The translations under genes and the position numbers were made by a program. Shown here piece after piece: positions 21,331 through 31,380 of a DNA stretch of 64,000 nucleotides. The stretch lies in NCBI GenBank assembly GCA_029204225.1, contig CM055100.1:35055645-35119644 (forward strand), written 5' to 3'. Under the pieces are notes generated by a model that was given only the letters and a program-made list of their open reading frames with translations, made no database searches and had not been told where the DNA came from. The first letter of the stretch is position 1. Each line of letters opens with the position of its first letter. The stretch is from Diphasiastrum complanatum (lineage: Eukaryota > Streptophyta > Lycopodiopsida > Lycopodiales > Lycopodiaceae).

Positions 21331-21950
21331 TTTTGAAACGAGAAGTGGCGAAAGTCCCATTTTTTTTTTTAAGATTTTAAGATTTTTTAAAATTTTCATG
21401 AATTTTGAAACTTCAAATAGAAGAAAAAAAAAGATTTAAATTCTGTTACATTTTGCAAAAAATTTAAATTTAGACTATAATGCAAGATATTTTTGAAATT
21501 TTAGGTTAATTTTGTTAAAATAATATAAACATTAGTTGTGATCAATTTGTTATTATGAAAAATAACTGTTAAATTAAGTGAATTCAAAATTTTAGAACAT
21601 TACAATGTTTGTTTTTTTTTTAAATCCAATATATAATATCTTCATGTGATTTTAAAAGCTTGTTAAAAAAAAAATCTTAATATCTTGGCATGTAAAAACA
21701 TGATTCAAGTGGAAAATTAAAAAATATTTGTGTTACTAAGTAATATAGTTACTTAAAAAATGATTCAAGTGCAAAATTTAAAATAGTTGTCTAACCAACA
21801 AATTTGAATAAACAGCAAACTTAAACAGCACAAAGACGTTTAATAATTAACAATTTTAAAAAATAATCAACCTTAGTAGAAATGCTCATCCTTTTTTAAA
21901 AGATAAAAGTATTCACTATATAAGAAATTGTGAGAAATATTTGTACATTG
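21331..21950. other. AT-rich non-coding stretch
   Basis: About 620 bp of A/T-rich sequence with poly-T and poly-A runs lie downstream of the methyltransferase-like pseudogene, read on the minus strand. I see no gene. ATGATTCAAGTG.AAAATT is repeated at about 21700 and 21760. Confidence 0.5.
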
Positions 21951-21953
21951 TAG

Positions 21954-22472
21954 TCAAAAATTTTCCACCAAATCATTTGGGTCAGAACTAGCAACCCTTG
22001 CAGGATTTACATCTACCTGAGCAGGAGACTGTTCCTGTGTAATGACTTCTACTACAACATTGTAAGTTTGTTCAATCGCCTCTGTTAGGTCACCTTCATT
22101 ACCTACAATGCCACTAGCAGGTGGTTGGAGCTCTTTACAAAGTGCAGCAACACTATCTTCGGAGGGGCCTAGTTTACCCACTTCTTGAAATTCGTCTGAA
22201 AAAATTGAAACTCCTACTAATCTCATTTTAATAAAACTTACCAAACTCTCATATAGGTCTACAGCAGCCACATATCTTTCTTTTTGGACAGCACATGCAT
22301 TGGTTGTCCCGCTTCCACTAAATAAATCCAAAATCCAATCGGCTGGATGAGAAAACATGTCTATCATTTTATTTACAAGTTGTTGTGGCTTTTGGTATGC
22401 TGTCCATCTGCCGCTCTTGAGAAGACGCTCACCACGACATCTTGGGAAGGAATGCCTTGCATGTTCTTCCAC
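21954..22472 (-). CDS. Methyltransferase-like open block (motif I and C-terminal tail)
   Basis: This is the longest well-preserved part of the pseudogene: 172 residues with W-I-L-D-L-F-S-G-S-G-T-T at roughly residues 46-57 and YVAAVDLYESLVSFIKMRL shortly after, which fits the acidic loop binding the SAM ribose. The final 80 residues are acidic and low in structure (ending NDLVENF). The first 15 residues (MEEHARHSFPRCRGE) are probably out of the original frame, since the upstream block IFEWKNMQGIPS runs into them in another frame. Bacterial contamination is unlikely because of the flanking introns and plant retroelements. Confidence 0.55.
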   Translation of the reverse strand: MEEHARHSFPRCRGERLLKSGRWTAYQKPQQLVNKMIDMFSHPADWILDLFSGSGTTNACAVQKERYVAAVDLYESLVSFIKMRLVGVSIFSDEFQEVGKLGPSEDSVAALCKELQPPASGIVGNEGDLTEAIEQTYNVVVEVITQEQSPAQVDVNPARVASSDPNDLVENF

Positions 22473-24050
22473 TCAAATATTCCTATATCTTGAGGGATGG
22501 GAACAAGAGTCAGCTGAGATGTTTTTTTCTTTAAATTGAACGTCCCTTTCGGAACTTGTCCCTTGATCTCAAACTTGTCCCATTTGTCAAAAACTTTATC
22601 AACTAGATCCCAGACCTAAAAAAAAAATTAATGTAAATATTAAATACTCAAAAATTGGACCTAAAAAAATTGATAAATTCAAAAAGATTAAAGGTTGGAA
22701 AAATCATTTGTGTAGTTCAAAAGACTAGCTGAAAAAAATTATCATATTTTGTCAAAGAGGTGGCTGGAGTCTTCTCATCAAAATAAAGCCCAGTCTCTTG
22801 AGCGTATAGGCACTTCAACTGTATATTTGTTTTGTCACCCTCTTTGTGAGTCTAAGATACTCCTTGTAAAAAATCTTACTCTTTGAATAGCTGTCATCTT
22901 GAGCTTGTAATCTTGATCAATGTTGTGATCCCAAGCAAAGAGCTTGGCCTCAACAACACTTAGGCTAGCAAAAACAATGACACTAACTTGTCTAAAGGAC
23001 AATATGTGGAATTATTCTAGACACAACCCTTTTCGAACTTTTAAACTATGGATCCCGTCCGAAACAAAAAAATTTATAGGTTTCAATTAATTTAACATCA
23101 AAATCTGCTACAGTGGGGCAGATAGTAGGACCAACAAGAACAATGAAAGGGGCTACAATGGCCTAAGTGTGGTCTTTAAATTTTATTCTCAAATTATGTA
23201 CATGGGAGCTGTTAGGTTCCCTGACCTCCAAGGGCTTGTCATTAGTAAGAGGGTCAATAGGTGGCCTCTCACACTATTCAATGTCCAAGATAAATGTAGT
23301 TTCTTGGACTTCTTTGTTTTCATGAATTAAGGCTCTCATTTTTGCAACGTCTCTGCTAGACACATCGAGCTTAATGGTAGCTCCAGGCAGATTCAAGCTA
23401 ATTGAGGGAGGAGAGGGCTTATTCAAGACTTTTGGACCAGTGCCTTTGGGAGTCATGCTTTTGAATTTCCTAGTTTTTGTTATAAGAGAGGCAGAAGCAT
23501 CAACAGAGACAGACTCAACTTGGATACGCTTTCTCTTAGGGGGAGAGATGATGGTTGTATCTTTGGAGGAGTCAAGGGGTTGGGAGTCCTTTGGTGAGGA
23601 GGAAACCAAGCCGGCCTTACGGAAGGATGTTGATCTAGCTGGCTTCAGCAACATTGGGTTCTCTTTTTTTTCAAGCACCTCAGCCACCATCAAAATTGAC
23701 ACTTTCAAGGTCTGAAAAAAAGACAACATTGAAAATGCTTTAGATAAACCCATGACCAGCATAAAAACGGACAATAACATTCAAAATCATTATGGTAAAA
23801 AAGGAAGAATAATCACAAGGGTCTTCAACGCATCATCAAAAGGCGTATCTTCATGAATCCGTTCTCCACAATGTATAAATAAACTTTTTTATCAATGGCT
23901 TTTAATGGAATATTGGTAAAGCCAATGTCGTTATCTGACACCGATACTTTGTGAAGCACATGACTTTGTAAAATAGAGCATGTGGTTTGTCATGTCAACT
24001 TTCTGAAGATTGGATGGATTTATTGGTGGACGAACTCTAATTTGAGACAT
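21954..24050 (-). pseudogene. Broken nuclear gene with DNA N4/N6-methyltransferase-like domain
   Basis: Minus strand, five coding blocks. A likely start at 24050 opens MSQIRVRPPINPSNLQ, with frameshifts before 23815. A second block from 23711 (after a TTTTTTTCAG acceptor) holds a Ser/Lys-rich region with a basic PPKRKR signal and runs to about 23050 with TAG stops. A third block (about 22990-22726) is joined by a 110-bp intron (22616-22725, acceptor TTTTAG) to a fourth, VWDLVDKVFDKWDKFEIKG. The last block (22472-21954) has KPQQLVNKMIDMFSHPADWI then LDLFSGSGTTNACAVQKERY. That FxGSGTT box is the SAM-binding motif I of beta-type amino-methyltransferases, with the usual KP..L..... helix in front. 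No intact [D/N/S]PP[Y/F/W] catalytic motif is visible, so activity is unlikely. Retained introns argue against a processed copy. The family name is unknown to me. Confidence 0.65.
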
Positions 24051-24167
24051 GGTGAAAGATCTAAAAATCAACAAGCAAAAACATTACTTTTGACAGAAGA
24101 AGCAAACACAAAATATAAAAAAAAAGGATGCAAACACAAAATCTAGAAAAAACATAGATCTGATGAG

Positions 24168-24765
24168 CAGGGACTTATGCTGGAGCTCAGACTTATGTTG
24201 AGCATAGGTCGAGACAAGACTTATGCTCAGAATAAGTCCGAGCTTGCTAAGCGTAGGTCAAGACCAGACTTATGCTCATCATAAGTCCTCGCTCGACCTA
24301 TGTTGAGCATAGGTGGAGACGGGATTTATGCTGAGCATAAGTCTTGTTTCGACTTACGCTTAACATAAGTCTCATTTCCACCTATGCTCAGCATAGGTCT
24401 AGCTCGAGCATAAATCTTGTCTCGACCTATGCTCAACATAAGTCTGAGCTCGACCTATGCTTAGCATAGGTCGAGACAATACTTGTGCTCAGCATAAGTT
24501 ATCGTTGAGCATGGGTCGAGCTCAGGACCTATGCTGAGCATAATTCTAGCTCGGACCTATGCTACCTATGTTGAGCAGAGCCCGGACTTATGCTCAGCAT
24601 AAGTTCGGGCTCGACCTATAACTTATGATGAGCATAAGTCTTGTCGCGACATAGGTCGAGACAAAATCTATGTCAAGCATGGGTTGAGGCAAGACCTATG
24701 CTTTTAGCATGGGCTCTCGCTTGCAAAACCCCTCGCTACACCTATGCTTAGCATAGGTTTGTTAA
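24168..24765. repeat. Array of short palindromes (TATGCTNAGCATA type)
   Basis: About 600 bp are filled with imperfect copies of two related palindromes, ACTTATGCTNAGCATAAGT and CCTATGCTNAGCATAGGT. They are joined by linkers such as CTCGA, CGAGACAAG or TGAGCTCG, with a spacing near 35-45 bp. I count roughly 15 or more half- or full-sites. The array begins about 120 bp upstream of the presumed start of the methyltransferase-like gene. It does not code for protein. Confidence 0.85.
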
Positions 24766-25500
24766 TAAATAATTAAAAAAACCAAATGAGAAATAAAAAT
24801 TTATGAAAAACAAGCTTTACCTCGTAGCAAGAACATAAAATGGAGGTCCCTCAATCTAAGCTGGGCATAGAGAATGGTCGAAGCATATGCTAAGATCAAT
24901 AGAAAGTGAAGGCGACGAATAACAAGAGCTCTAGAGAGCAAGCTGAGATAACCTACGGGCAAAGGTGACTTATGTCAGGCCAAGCACCCTTAAATACTTT
25001 ATGGGCTGTGGGTAGGTGCCATGCTAAGGTTGGTTTGGACCATAGTGGGTAGGTGCCATGCTAACAGACCTTAGTACGTTACTAAAAGCCTAACCCTACC
25101 TTGATTGTGACTTCGACCCTAAATCTAAAAGACTACTTAAAAAAGAGTTACTAGAACTGAACTCAGTGTCTACTCTTGTTTTGAAATATTTGATTTTGCT
25201 ATGATATTTGTGGTCCTATGTTTTCTATGCATTTTGGCATATCTGCAATCAGTGAAACCCATGGCTAGCATTGCTTCCCATGCCAACTATGTTTGGCATA
25301 GAATTAAGTTTGGAATTTCTTGTTTGTTTGTTGTTACATCTATTTTACAAGAACGACTTGGGCTAAGTGCACAACCATCATCTTCGACTCGGCTTCAACG
25401 CATCAAAGCTATGTACTTTCATTTGATAAAGAAGGACTCTATCTCCTTCTTTAAATTCCTTCAACATAATATGGTGGTCATGCCAATCTTGTTGACGTCT
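24766..25500. other. Possible upstream region of the methyltransferase-like gene
   Basis: No gene is recognised. A 34-bp unit containing GTGGGTAGGTGCCATGCTAA is repeated in tandem at about 25010-25065. On the minus strand, AAGTATTTAAGGG (about 24989-25001) could be a weak TATA-like box. The plus-strand frame from 25201 lacks any recognisable motif. Confidence 0.35.
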
Positions 25501-25511
25501 TTTGTGCACTT

Positions 25512-25665
25512 GTTGTGCATGCACACTAATGACTCTTGTTTCGCAAAGCTTATGGAGGTGGAATAGCTATGGGCAAGGATCTGACTCTTATTGTGCATGC
25601 ACACTATTGACTCTTGTTTTGCAAAGCTTATGGAGGTGGAATAGCCTATGGGCAAGGATCTGACT
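25512..25665. repeat. 77-bp tandem duplication in Gypsy remnant
   Basis: The segment with TTGTGCATGCACACTA, GACTCTTGTTT.GCAAAGCTTATGGAGGTGGAATAG and GGGCAAGGATCTGACT occurs twice back to back. It lies at the 3' end of the minus-strand integrase. On the minus strand it repeats the residues FAKQES.VCMHNKSQILAH. Confidence 0.85.
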
Positions 25666-26410
25666 TTCGTCTAGTTTCAAATCGTAGGCTACTCGTAAAG
25701 ATGGGCCGTAGAATTCTACAGGCATCACGACCTCTTGTCCATACGTGAGTTGGAATGGTGTCGAGCCAGTGGCCTTTTTGGGTGTTGTTTGATACGCCCA
25801 TAAAGCGGCATGTAATTTGAACTCCCAATCCAACCGACTGGCTTCCATCGTCTTCATGAGGATTTTGCATAGAACCTTATTCGTGGACTCAACCTGCCCA
25901 TTACATCTTGGGTAATATGGGGCACTTTTGCGATGAACAAGCTCGACAGCAAGTGTTCAATTATTGTGCTCAAAAAGTGTGTACCCCTGTGATTTCGAGT
26001 GGGCAACCAAATCATACAATGATCTGCTCATAAAGGAACTGAGCAGTGGTTTTGGCATCGGCGTTCTTTACCGCCCAAGCCTCTGCCCACTTTGTGCAAT
26101 AATCTGTCGCCACTATAATATATCTTGCCTGTGTGAATTACGCGACGGGACTGGTTGGTCCTACATAATCAATACCCCATTTGAAAAATGCTTGTTCAGA
26201 TAAGATGGGGGTCATATAATCTTAAAATTGTGGCCTTTTGGCTCGTTGGCACACATCACAAACCTTGACAAAGTTATGAGTGTTCTTAAATAGCAAAGGC
26301 CACCAATACCCAGTGTTTTCTGAGGCAAAGTGTCCACCACCAACTCCTTCATGTAGCAAGGATATGATGGGAATAATCTCACCCTCAGTCAGACATCTTC
26401 TAATCACATC
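25560..26410 (-). pseudogene. Gypsy remnant: integrase
   Basis: On the minus strand 26407-26222 reads VGGGHFASENTGYWWPLLFKNTHNFVKVCDVCQRAKR-type text, the HHCC zinc-binding domain ending in C..CQR. After decayed core sequence, 25857-25588 reads DWEFKLHAALWAYQTTPKKATG and PFQLTYGQEVVMPVEF, the typical C-terminal part of a Ty3/Gypsy integrase. Frame breaks lie between. The core segment about 25960-26210 retains words such as YIVVATDYCTKW in shifted frames. Confidence 0.85.
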
Positions 26411-26423
26411 GTCTGCACCCTTT

Positions 26424-27301
26424 TTATAAAGTTTCCCCCGCTATAAGTGTATAGGGTGCCACCTTGTAGATAAGTGCGCGTTGGGCAGGTTTCGACAGCA
26501 TCAGATCTAGCACCCCCGTCGTTGAAAACTCTATGATGTCTTTGGCCCACATGGGAATACAGTCAACTTGGAAGAGTATTGCATCAAGTAGGTCATCATT
26601 GATGTCCTCCATTGGTTTCTCATTACTCGGTATTCTAAATAGATGATCAATGAAAAATGTTGCGATCCCTTGCACACAACAATAAGAAATTCGAATTCTT
26701 GTAGTAATAGCAATCAACGTGTGATTCTACCTGTTGTGCAAGTTTTGTTCATGAGGTAAAGTGACGCTTGATGATCTGTGAAAAATACAAAGGGTTTGCC
26801 CAGCAGATAATGTCAAAACTTCTGGATGGCATAAATCATTGCTAATGCTTCTCTCTCAGTTGTGGTGTAGTTCATCTCTGCAGACGTTAATTGCCTACTA
26901 AGGAAACAAATTGGATAGTCCTTCTTGTACTCTCCGGGTTGAGTTAGCACTGCACCGATGGCAAACTTCGATGCATCAGTGTGCACGTGAAACTCCTTCG
27001 TGTAATCTGGAGCTCGCAAGATGGGAGCAGTTGTCAAGGCGTGTTTGAGTTCTTGGAAGGCCTTTCTCTATTCATCTGTCCACTTAGGATTTATGGTCAC
27101 TCTATATATCCATTGTGCTTTACTAGCAAAGTCGCAAATATGGCAACAATAGTGATTAGCATGACCCATAAAACAATAAGCGTCTTGGACTGTTTTAGGT
27201 TCTGGCCTCTTGATGATGACTTTGATCTTCTCTGGGTCGGTGGCAATCTCATTACGCGGTGATACAATGTGACCAAGTACGACGCCCTGGGTGACCCATA
27301 T
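26424..27301 (-). pseudogene. Gypsy remnant: RNase H and connection
   Basis: The frame 27037-26813 reads APILRAPDYTKEFHVHTDAS, KFAIGAVLTQPGE, FLSRQLTSAEMNYTTTEREAL and MIYAIQKF, the RNase H of Ty3/Gypsy elements with its catalytic D and E. Downstream text (NHLSRIPS-like, then WAKDIIEF) is the usual link to integrase. Upstream (27260-27040) is the RT thumb with decayed frames. Confidence 0.88.
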
Positions 27302-28050
27302 CTAACATTTTTCAGGATTAAGAGAAATACCATACCTCTGGCATTGTATGAAAATACGTTCGAGTACGGCCAGGTGTGTGGACTCTTCTGAGTGTACCCC
27401 AAGGTCATCAAGATAGATCTCAAAGTTGTCACCGATGAGATCATAGGATGCTACTTGCATAAAACGTTGGAAGGTGCATGGCACATTCCACAATCCAAGT
27501 GGCATAACTCGCCAGCAGAAGATACCCCATTCCATAGCAAAAGCCGTTTTTGGTTGGTCCTCTTCAAAGATAACAACTAAGTTGTATCCACTGAAGCCAT
27601 CCAGGAAGGAATAAACTTCATCCCCAGCTAGGTTTTCCAATATGGGTTCGCCATACGGGATTGAAAAATGATCTCTTTCTGTGGAAGCGTTTAATTTGCG
27701 GTAGTCAACACAGATTACGAAGCTTCCCATTCTTCTTTGGGACCACAACAATAGGTGATACCCAATCTGTATGTTCCGCCTCGTAGATGAAACCTGCCTC
27801 CAAGAGCTTTTGGAGTTCTTCTTTGATGCGTGCTCTATAGATCAGATTACAATGATAAGGTCTACTGGCATGGAGTTTAGCATCCTTAATGGGACTCTAT
27901 GCCAGACGTTGTTCGGTGTTGAGGTGTGCTCCAATATGGACAAACTTTTTCTCTGTCTCATCAAGCTCTTGAAGATTTAACTTTATGGTTTGAGCTTGAG
28001 GCAGGTGGATAGTTACATCTTCAATGGTGAAATCCTTGAAATGGTTGGGC
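27302..28050 (-). pseudogene. Gypsy remnant: reverse transcriptase
   Basis: The frame from 27751 reads MGSFVICVDYRKLNAST, FSIPYGEPILENLAG, YSFLDGFSGYNLVVIFEEDQ, KTAFAMEWGIFCWRVMPLGL, ATFQRFM-like CTFQRFMQ and EIYLDDLGVHS. The catalytic YVDD box is present as YLDD. Upstream, 27980-27752 continues with shifted EELLEAGFIYEAEHTDWVSP-type text. No LTR or primer site could be tied to this element. Confidence 0.9.
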
Positions 28051-29100
28051 ACATCAATTTTATCAGGGGCTGTTGTGCTATACCAACAAGGTTAATATAG
28101 ATTTTGTAGCAAATAATGTCGAACCCACAGAGGACAACATTAGAAAGTTATATATTTGGTACATTTATGATTTGTTTTGAATGAAGTGGCTTTGGGCATT
28201 ATTCTGGTTGTCAACAGACATTTAGAAAGTAACCAGTATTACTTGTGTTTGGGGTGTATAATGTTAATAATTTAAAAACAACAATCTGGCCTCTATCAAA
28301 TCGAATGAAACACGTTCTAAAGATGAGATGTTATCAGAGTAGTACAACAGTACTGCACTCCGGCTGATTAAGGTGTCAACAGAGAGTCGAGAAATGTTCG
28401 ATGTATTTGTGGTTGTGCAGACAATTAATTAATCGCGTTTGCGAACTGTTCATTTCTAGACAGAAGTCCTCAACAACTTAAGTCCAAGGTTTTGGTTAAA
28501 GAACACGAATAGTTTTAGAGCACGTTAGAAACTTATGTCAATTACAATTGGAACACAGATCAAAGACTCAATTCTTCAGACAGGGACTGTCATCTCATAT
28601 GTATACATACAATGTTATTCAATGATCGTGCTAGACTGTACCAAATGTAGACGTTATTCGAGTGCCAAAAAGAAAATATTCGCGATAGATGAATAAGATG
28701 ATTTTAAGACTCCACAAAACTTGCATTTAGAACAAGTCTGTCCAAATACATTACTTTTTCAATAGTCTGCAAAAATACACTATGTTTTCAACAGCTTCGA
28801 TTTTTTGCATTTCCCCGAAATGAGACACTTGCATAGTTCAAAAGTTTAATTGTTGTTAACACACCTTCGGCTTCTTTGCGAAAAATGCGAAGAGAGAGAA
28901 AATCCCAAAAGTCATCTATTTTCATGCATTAGATTGTTTTAAAGACATCACCGTCTTTTTGAGGGCACCTTCGGCTTCTTGCAAAAAATGCGAAGAGAGA
29001 GAAAAATCTTGAAGGTTGTCTAAAATAAACGAGGAACGTTCCAACGACGTCCTCGTCCACGTCAACGATGCTGAATTATTGACCGTGCATATTGTGTACA
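28051..29100. other. No gene recognised; short repeat
   Basis: About 1 kb without a supported gene. ACCTTCGGCTTCTT, then AAATGCGAAGAGAGAG, occurs twice (about 28863 and 28970), spaced 107 bp apart. Confidence 0.45.
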
Positions 29101-29420
29101 GTTGTCACAGAAGCCATATACTTCCAAGTACAACGGCTTTCCTAATTAGGTGACAACATTCAATGTAATTAGTACACAGATGGAGTCTATAAATAGATCA
29201 TCCAAGCACAGATTACGGGTTGCTCCGTCCATGAGACACATGATTTGAGCCTCCCAATTACACTGTCATTTTTTGTTGTAATTGTTATTTTGTATTGTGC
29301 TTCAGTGTAATATAGCAGCAGCTTGTTTTTATCTGTGTACAATGTAGATGAATGCTTGTTGTGATTGAATGCACTTTCATTACTGTTTGATCGCGCTTGT
29401 TTACTCACTTTGATCAGAAC
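29100..29420 (+). promoter_or_regulatory. LTR-like promoter segment
   Basis: TCTATAAATAG (29187-29197) sits in sequence resembling the U3/R part of a plant LTR, with a T-rich stretch and GTGTACAATGTAG further on. A second copy was not found, so the element it belongs to is unknown. It may instead be the promoter of the adjoining Copia G remnant. Confidence 0.35.
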
Positions 29421-29798
29421 ACGGACGTCTATGACTCCTCAGTTTCTGATCAGACGATGGCTGTCTTTGACGCCTGAGGAACTCGTGTTATCATATTGCT
29501 CTTCCATTTATTTTAGAACTATACTTCACGTTGAATTTGATTTCAGTAGTACCACATACAAACCATCTCTAATCTCTTCAGTGGACTGTACTCTTGTTTC
29601 AGAGTATGAATTAATTTTTAAGATCCCGTTGGGCAATTAGAACACTTAAAGCTGTGATTACATTTAGCATATGCTGTCTATTAAATTGTGTTTGCATTTG
29701 GCAGCTGATTACAACAGGAGAGCTTCTCCACAATATTCCTGCTCTCTTCTCCATTCGCGTTCTTCTATCTCCCTTGCTCCATCAAGATAAAGGGAGAG

Positions 29799-30250
29799 TG
29801 TTGGATTATTCTCCTTCCTACTAATCGACTAATCGATTTTTAATCTTCATCGAACTGTTTATCCATTTTTGTGGATTTTTTTGTGTCTTTATACAGTCTG
29901 TAGAATTACAAGTGTTTCTACACAGTCTGCAGAAATACACGAAGTTTGACAACAATGTTGCATTTCTCGTCTGTCAAGAATTATGTGTAAAAATGCAGTG
30001 TCGCATTTTTCGCTTGTCAAGAATTACGTGTAAAAAAATAGTGTCGTCTTTTTCCTCTGTTAAGAATTACGTGCAAAGCAATGTCATCTTTTTTGCATGT
30101 CAGAAATGACGAGTAAAAATGCAGTGTCGCATTTTTCTCCTGTGGCAGTTTACGTTCATTTATGCAGAATGACAGTTTATGTTGAGTGTTTTCATGTGAA
30201 TATGTGCAAATTGTCAAGATATGATAAAACTAGGAGCATCATTTTGACAT
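29799..30250. repeat. Tandem repeat array of about 50-bp units
   Basis: From about 29945 to 30150 the words GTCAAGAATTACGTGTAAAAA.. and AGTGTCGCATTTTTC return four or more times with a spacing of roughly 50 bp. Just before, AAAGGGAGAG followed by TGTTGGATTATTC (29799) looks like a polypurine tract plus LTR start. The array may therefore be part of an LTR. No protein is coded. Confidence 0.65.
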
Positions 30251-30554
30251 TGGATTTGTACTAGCATTCTTGGCTGGTTTTGTTGTTGGAAATGAAGTTA
30301 TTAGAGGCTCATTATATCACTCATTCATGATCAAGTCATCAAGTGATGATGGCAATTTGTGGCAAGATGGAGATGGAGGCTCATTCATGGAGTGTCATCG
30401 TGGATACATGAAACAAAGGACAAAGAAGGAGGAGACATGCAAGCAAATGTTGATTATCACATTTATTGTTTGTTTGCTGTATTTTTTCAGAGAGTTCAAA
30501 GTTGATAGCATGGAGGAATCATCTCATTTACATTCTATGTGATTCTTCATGGCA

Positions 30555-30748
30555 TATTGAAGTGATATGTCAAAATTTTGTGAGGGAGCAATCATAGCAA
30601 AGGAGATGGAACTTCAACATGTGTCCTCAAGGGAATGTGTAGTTGATATCTTCACCAAAGCATTGGGAAAGGACTTGTTCATGAAGCATATGACTTCACT
30701 TGGAGTATTGTCAAACACCATGCTAAAATTAGTTGAAGAGGGAGTGTG
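30555..30748 (+). pseudogene. Copia G 3' end of RNase H
   Basis: Words HIEV.., FVRE, KEMELQHVSSRECVVDIFTKAL and MKHMTSLGVL are the C-terminal end of a Ty1/Copia RNase H region (family form: KHIEV.YHFVREK...LADIFTKAL). The preceding 300 bp (30254-30540) have an open frame without Copia motifs, so the element is truncated or interrupted there. GAGGGAGTG then marks the polypurine tract and LTR start. Confidence 0.8.
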
Positions 30749-31380
30749 AGAAATTCAACTAGTTTAGTCATATTTGTTACATTCGTTTATATGGCATTTG
30801 AGGCCAATTTCATATTAGACTTAGAGTTTGACTTTTCAAAGTTATATTAGTCTAAAAGCATTTGAATAAACACTTTTTGAAAGTGTGGGAAATGTAGAAG
30901 TCGAGTTTGAAATTTAAATGTTGGGTACATTGAATCTAGTCCCAAAAATAGTAAGGTTTTTCATAAGAGACTACATTGTATGCTCTCAAAAAAAGGATTT
31001 GAGTAACTAATGACTAGTGACCACATAGTACATGGACCTCCAAGCACTATGTAGTAGCTGTTCATTGGTTGTTTACTTGGAAATTTTGTCAAGGATCAAA
31101 TTTTTGGAAACCTTAAGGAAACAGAAACAAAATGAATGTAATACTACAATATTTTGCAAAAAAAAGTTAGAGGGCCGTAGGCCTTTCACCTCATCCTTAG
31201 GCATCTACCCTCCTAGGAGAGGCCTTCAGCCTTCCCCCTTTAAAAAGCCATTAGTTTCAAAGTTCTTGGGTTTTATTCTTGAATACATTTCATTAATTAG
31301 CTTTGATGTCATGGTATGCTATCATGGTGTTTCTCTCAAAGATGATGTCTCTTATAGATCATGAGTTTAAGTTGAGAAAT
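30746..31380 (+). repeat. Probable Copia G 3' LTR
   Basis: TGTGAGAAATTCAACTAG begins directly after the purine-rich stop region of Copia G. The right border is not defined; no partner LTR is seen. The plus-strand frame at 31032-31364 lies within it and has no known domain. Confidence 0.45.
31280..31375 (+). repeat. Diverged direct repeat, copy 1
   Basis: ATTAGCTTTG....AGCTATCATG-like sequence followed by AAGATGATGTCTCTT and GAGTTTAAGTTG.GAAATG recurs at about 32108-32200 in the same orientation. About 830 bp separate the copies. Confidence 0.55.

Noticed and set aside
21954-22472. Bacterial contamination as source of the methyltransferase motif
   Set aside because: Upstream blocks have spliceosomal introns and the flanks are plant retroelements; base composition matches the surroundings.
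24168-24765. CRISPR-like array
   Set aside because: The spacing is irregular, repeats vary, spacers are themselves repeats, there are no cas genes, and the context is a plant genome.
25201-25566. 121-codon open frame with a hydrophobic start
   Set aside because: No recognisable domain, and it overlaps the duplicated 3' end of the minus-strand Gypsy integrase; likely chance.
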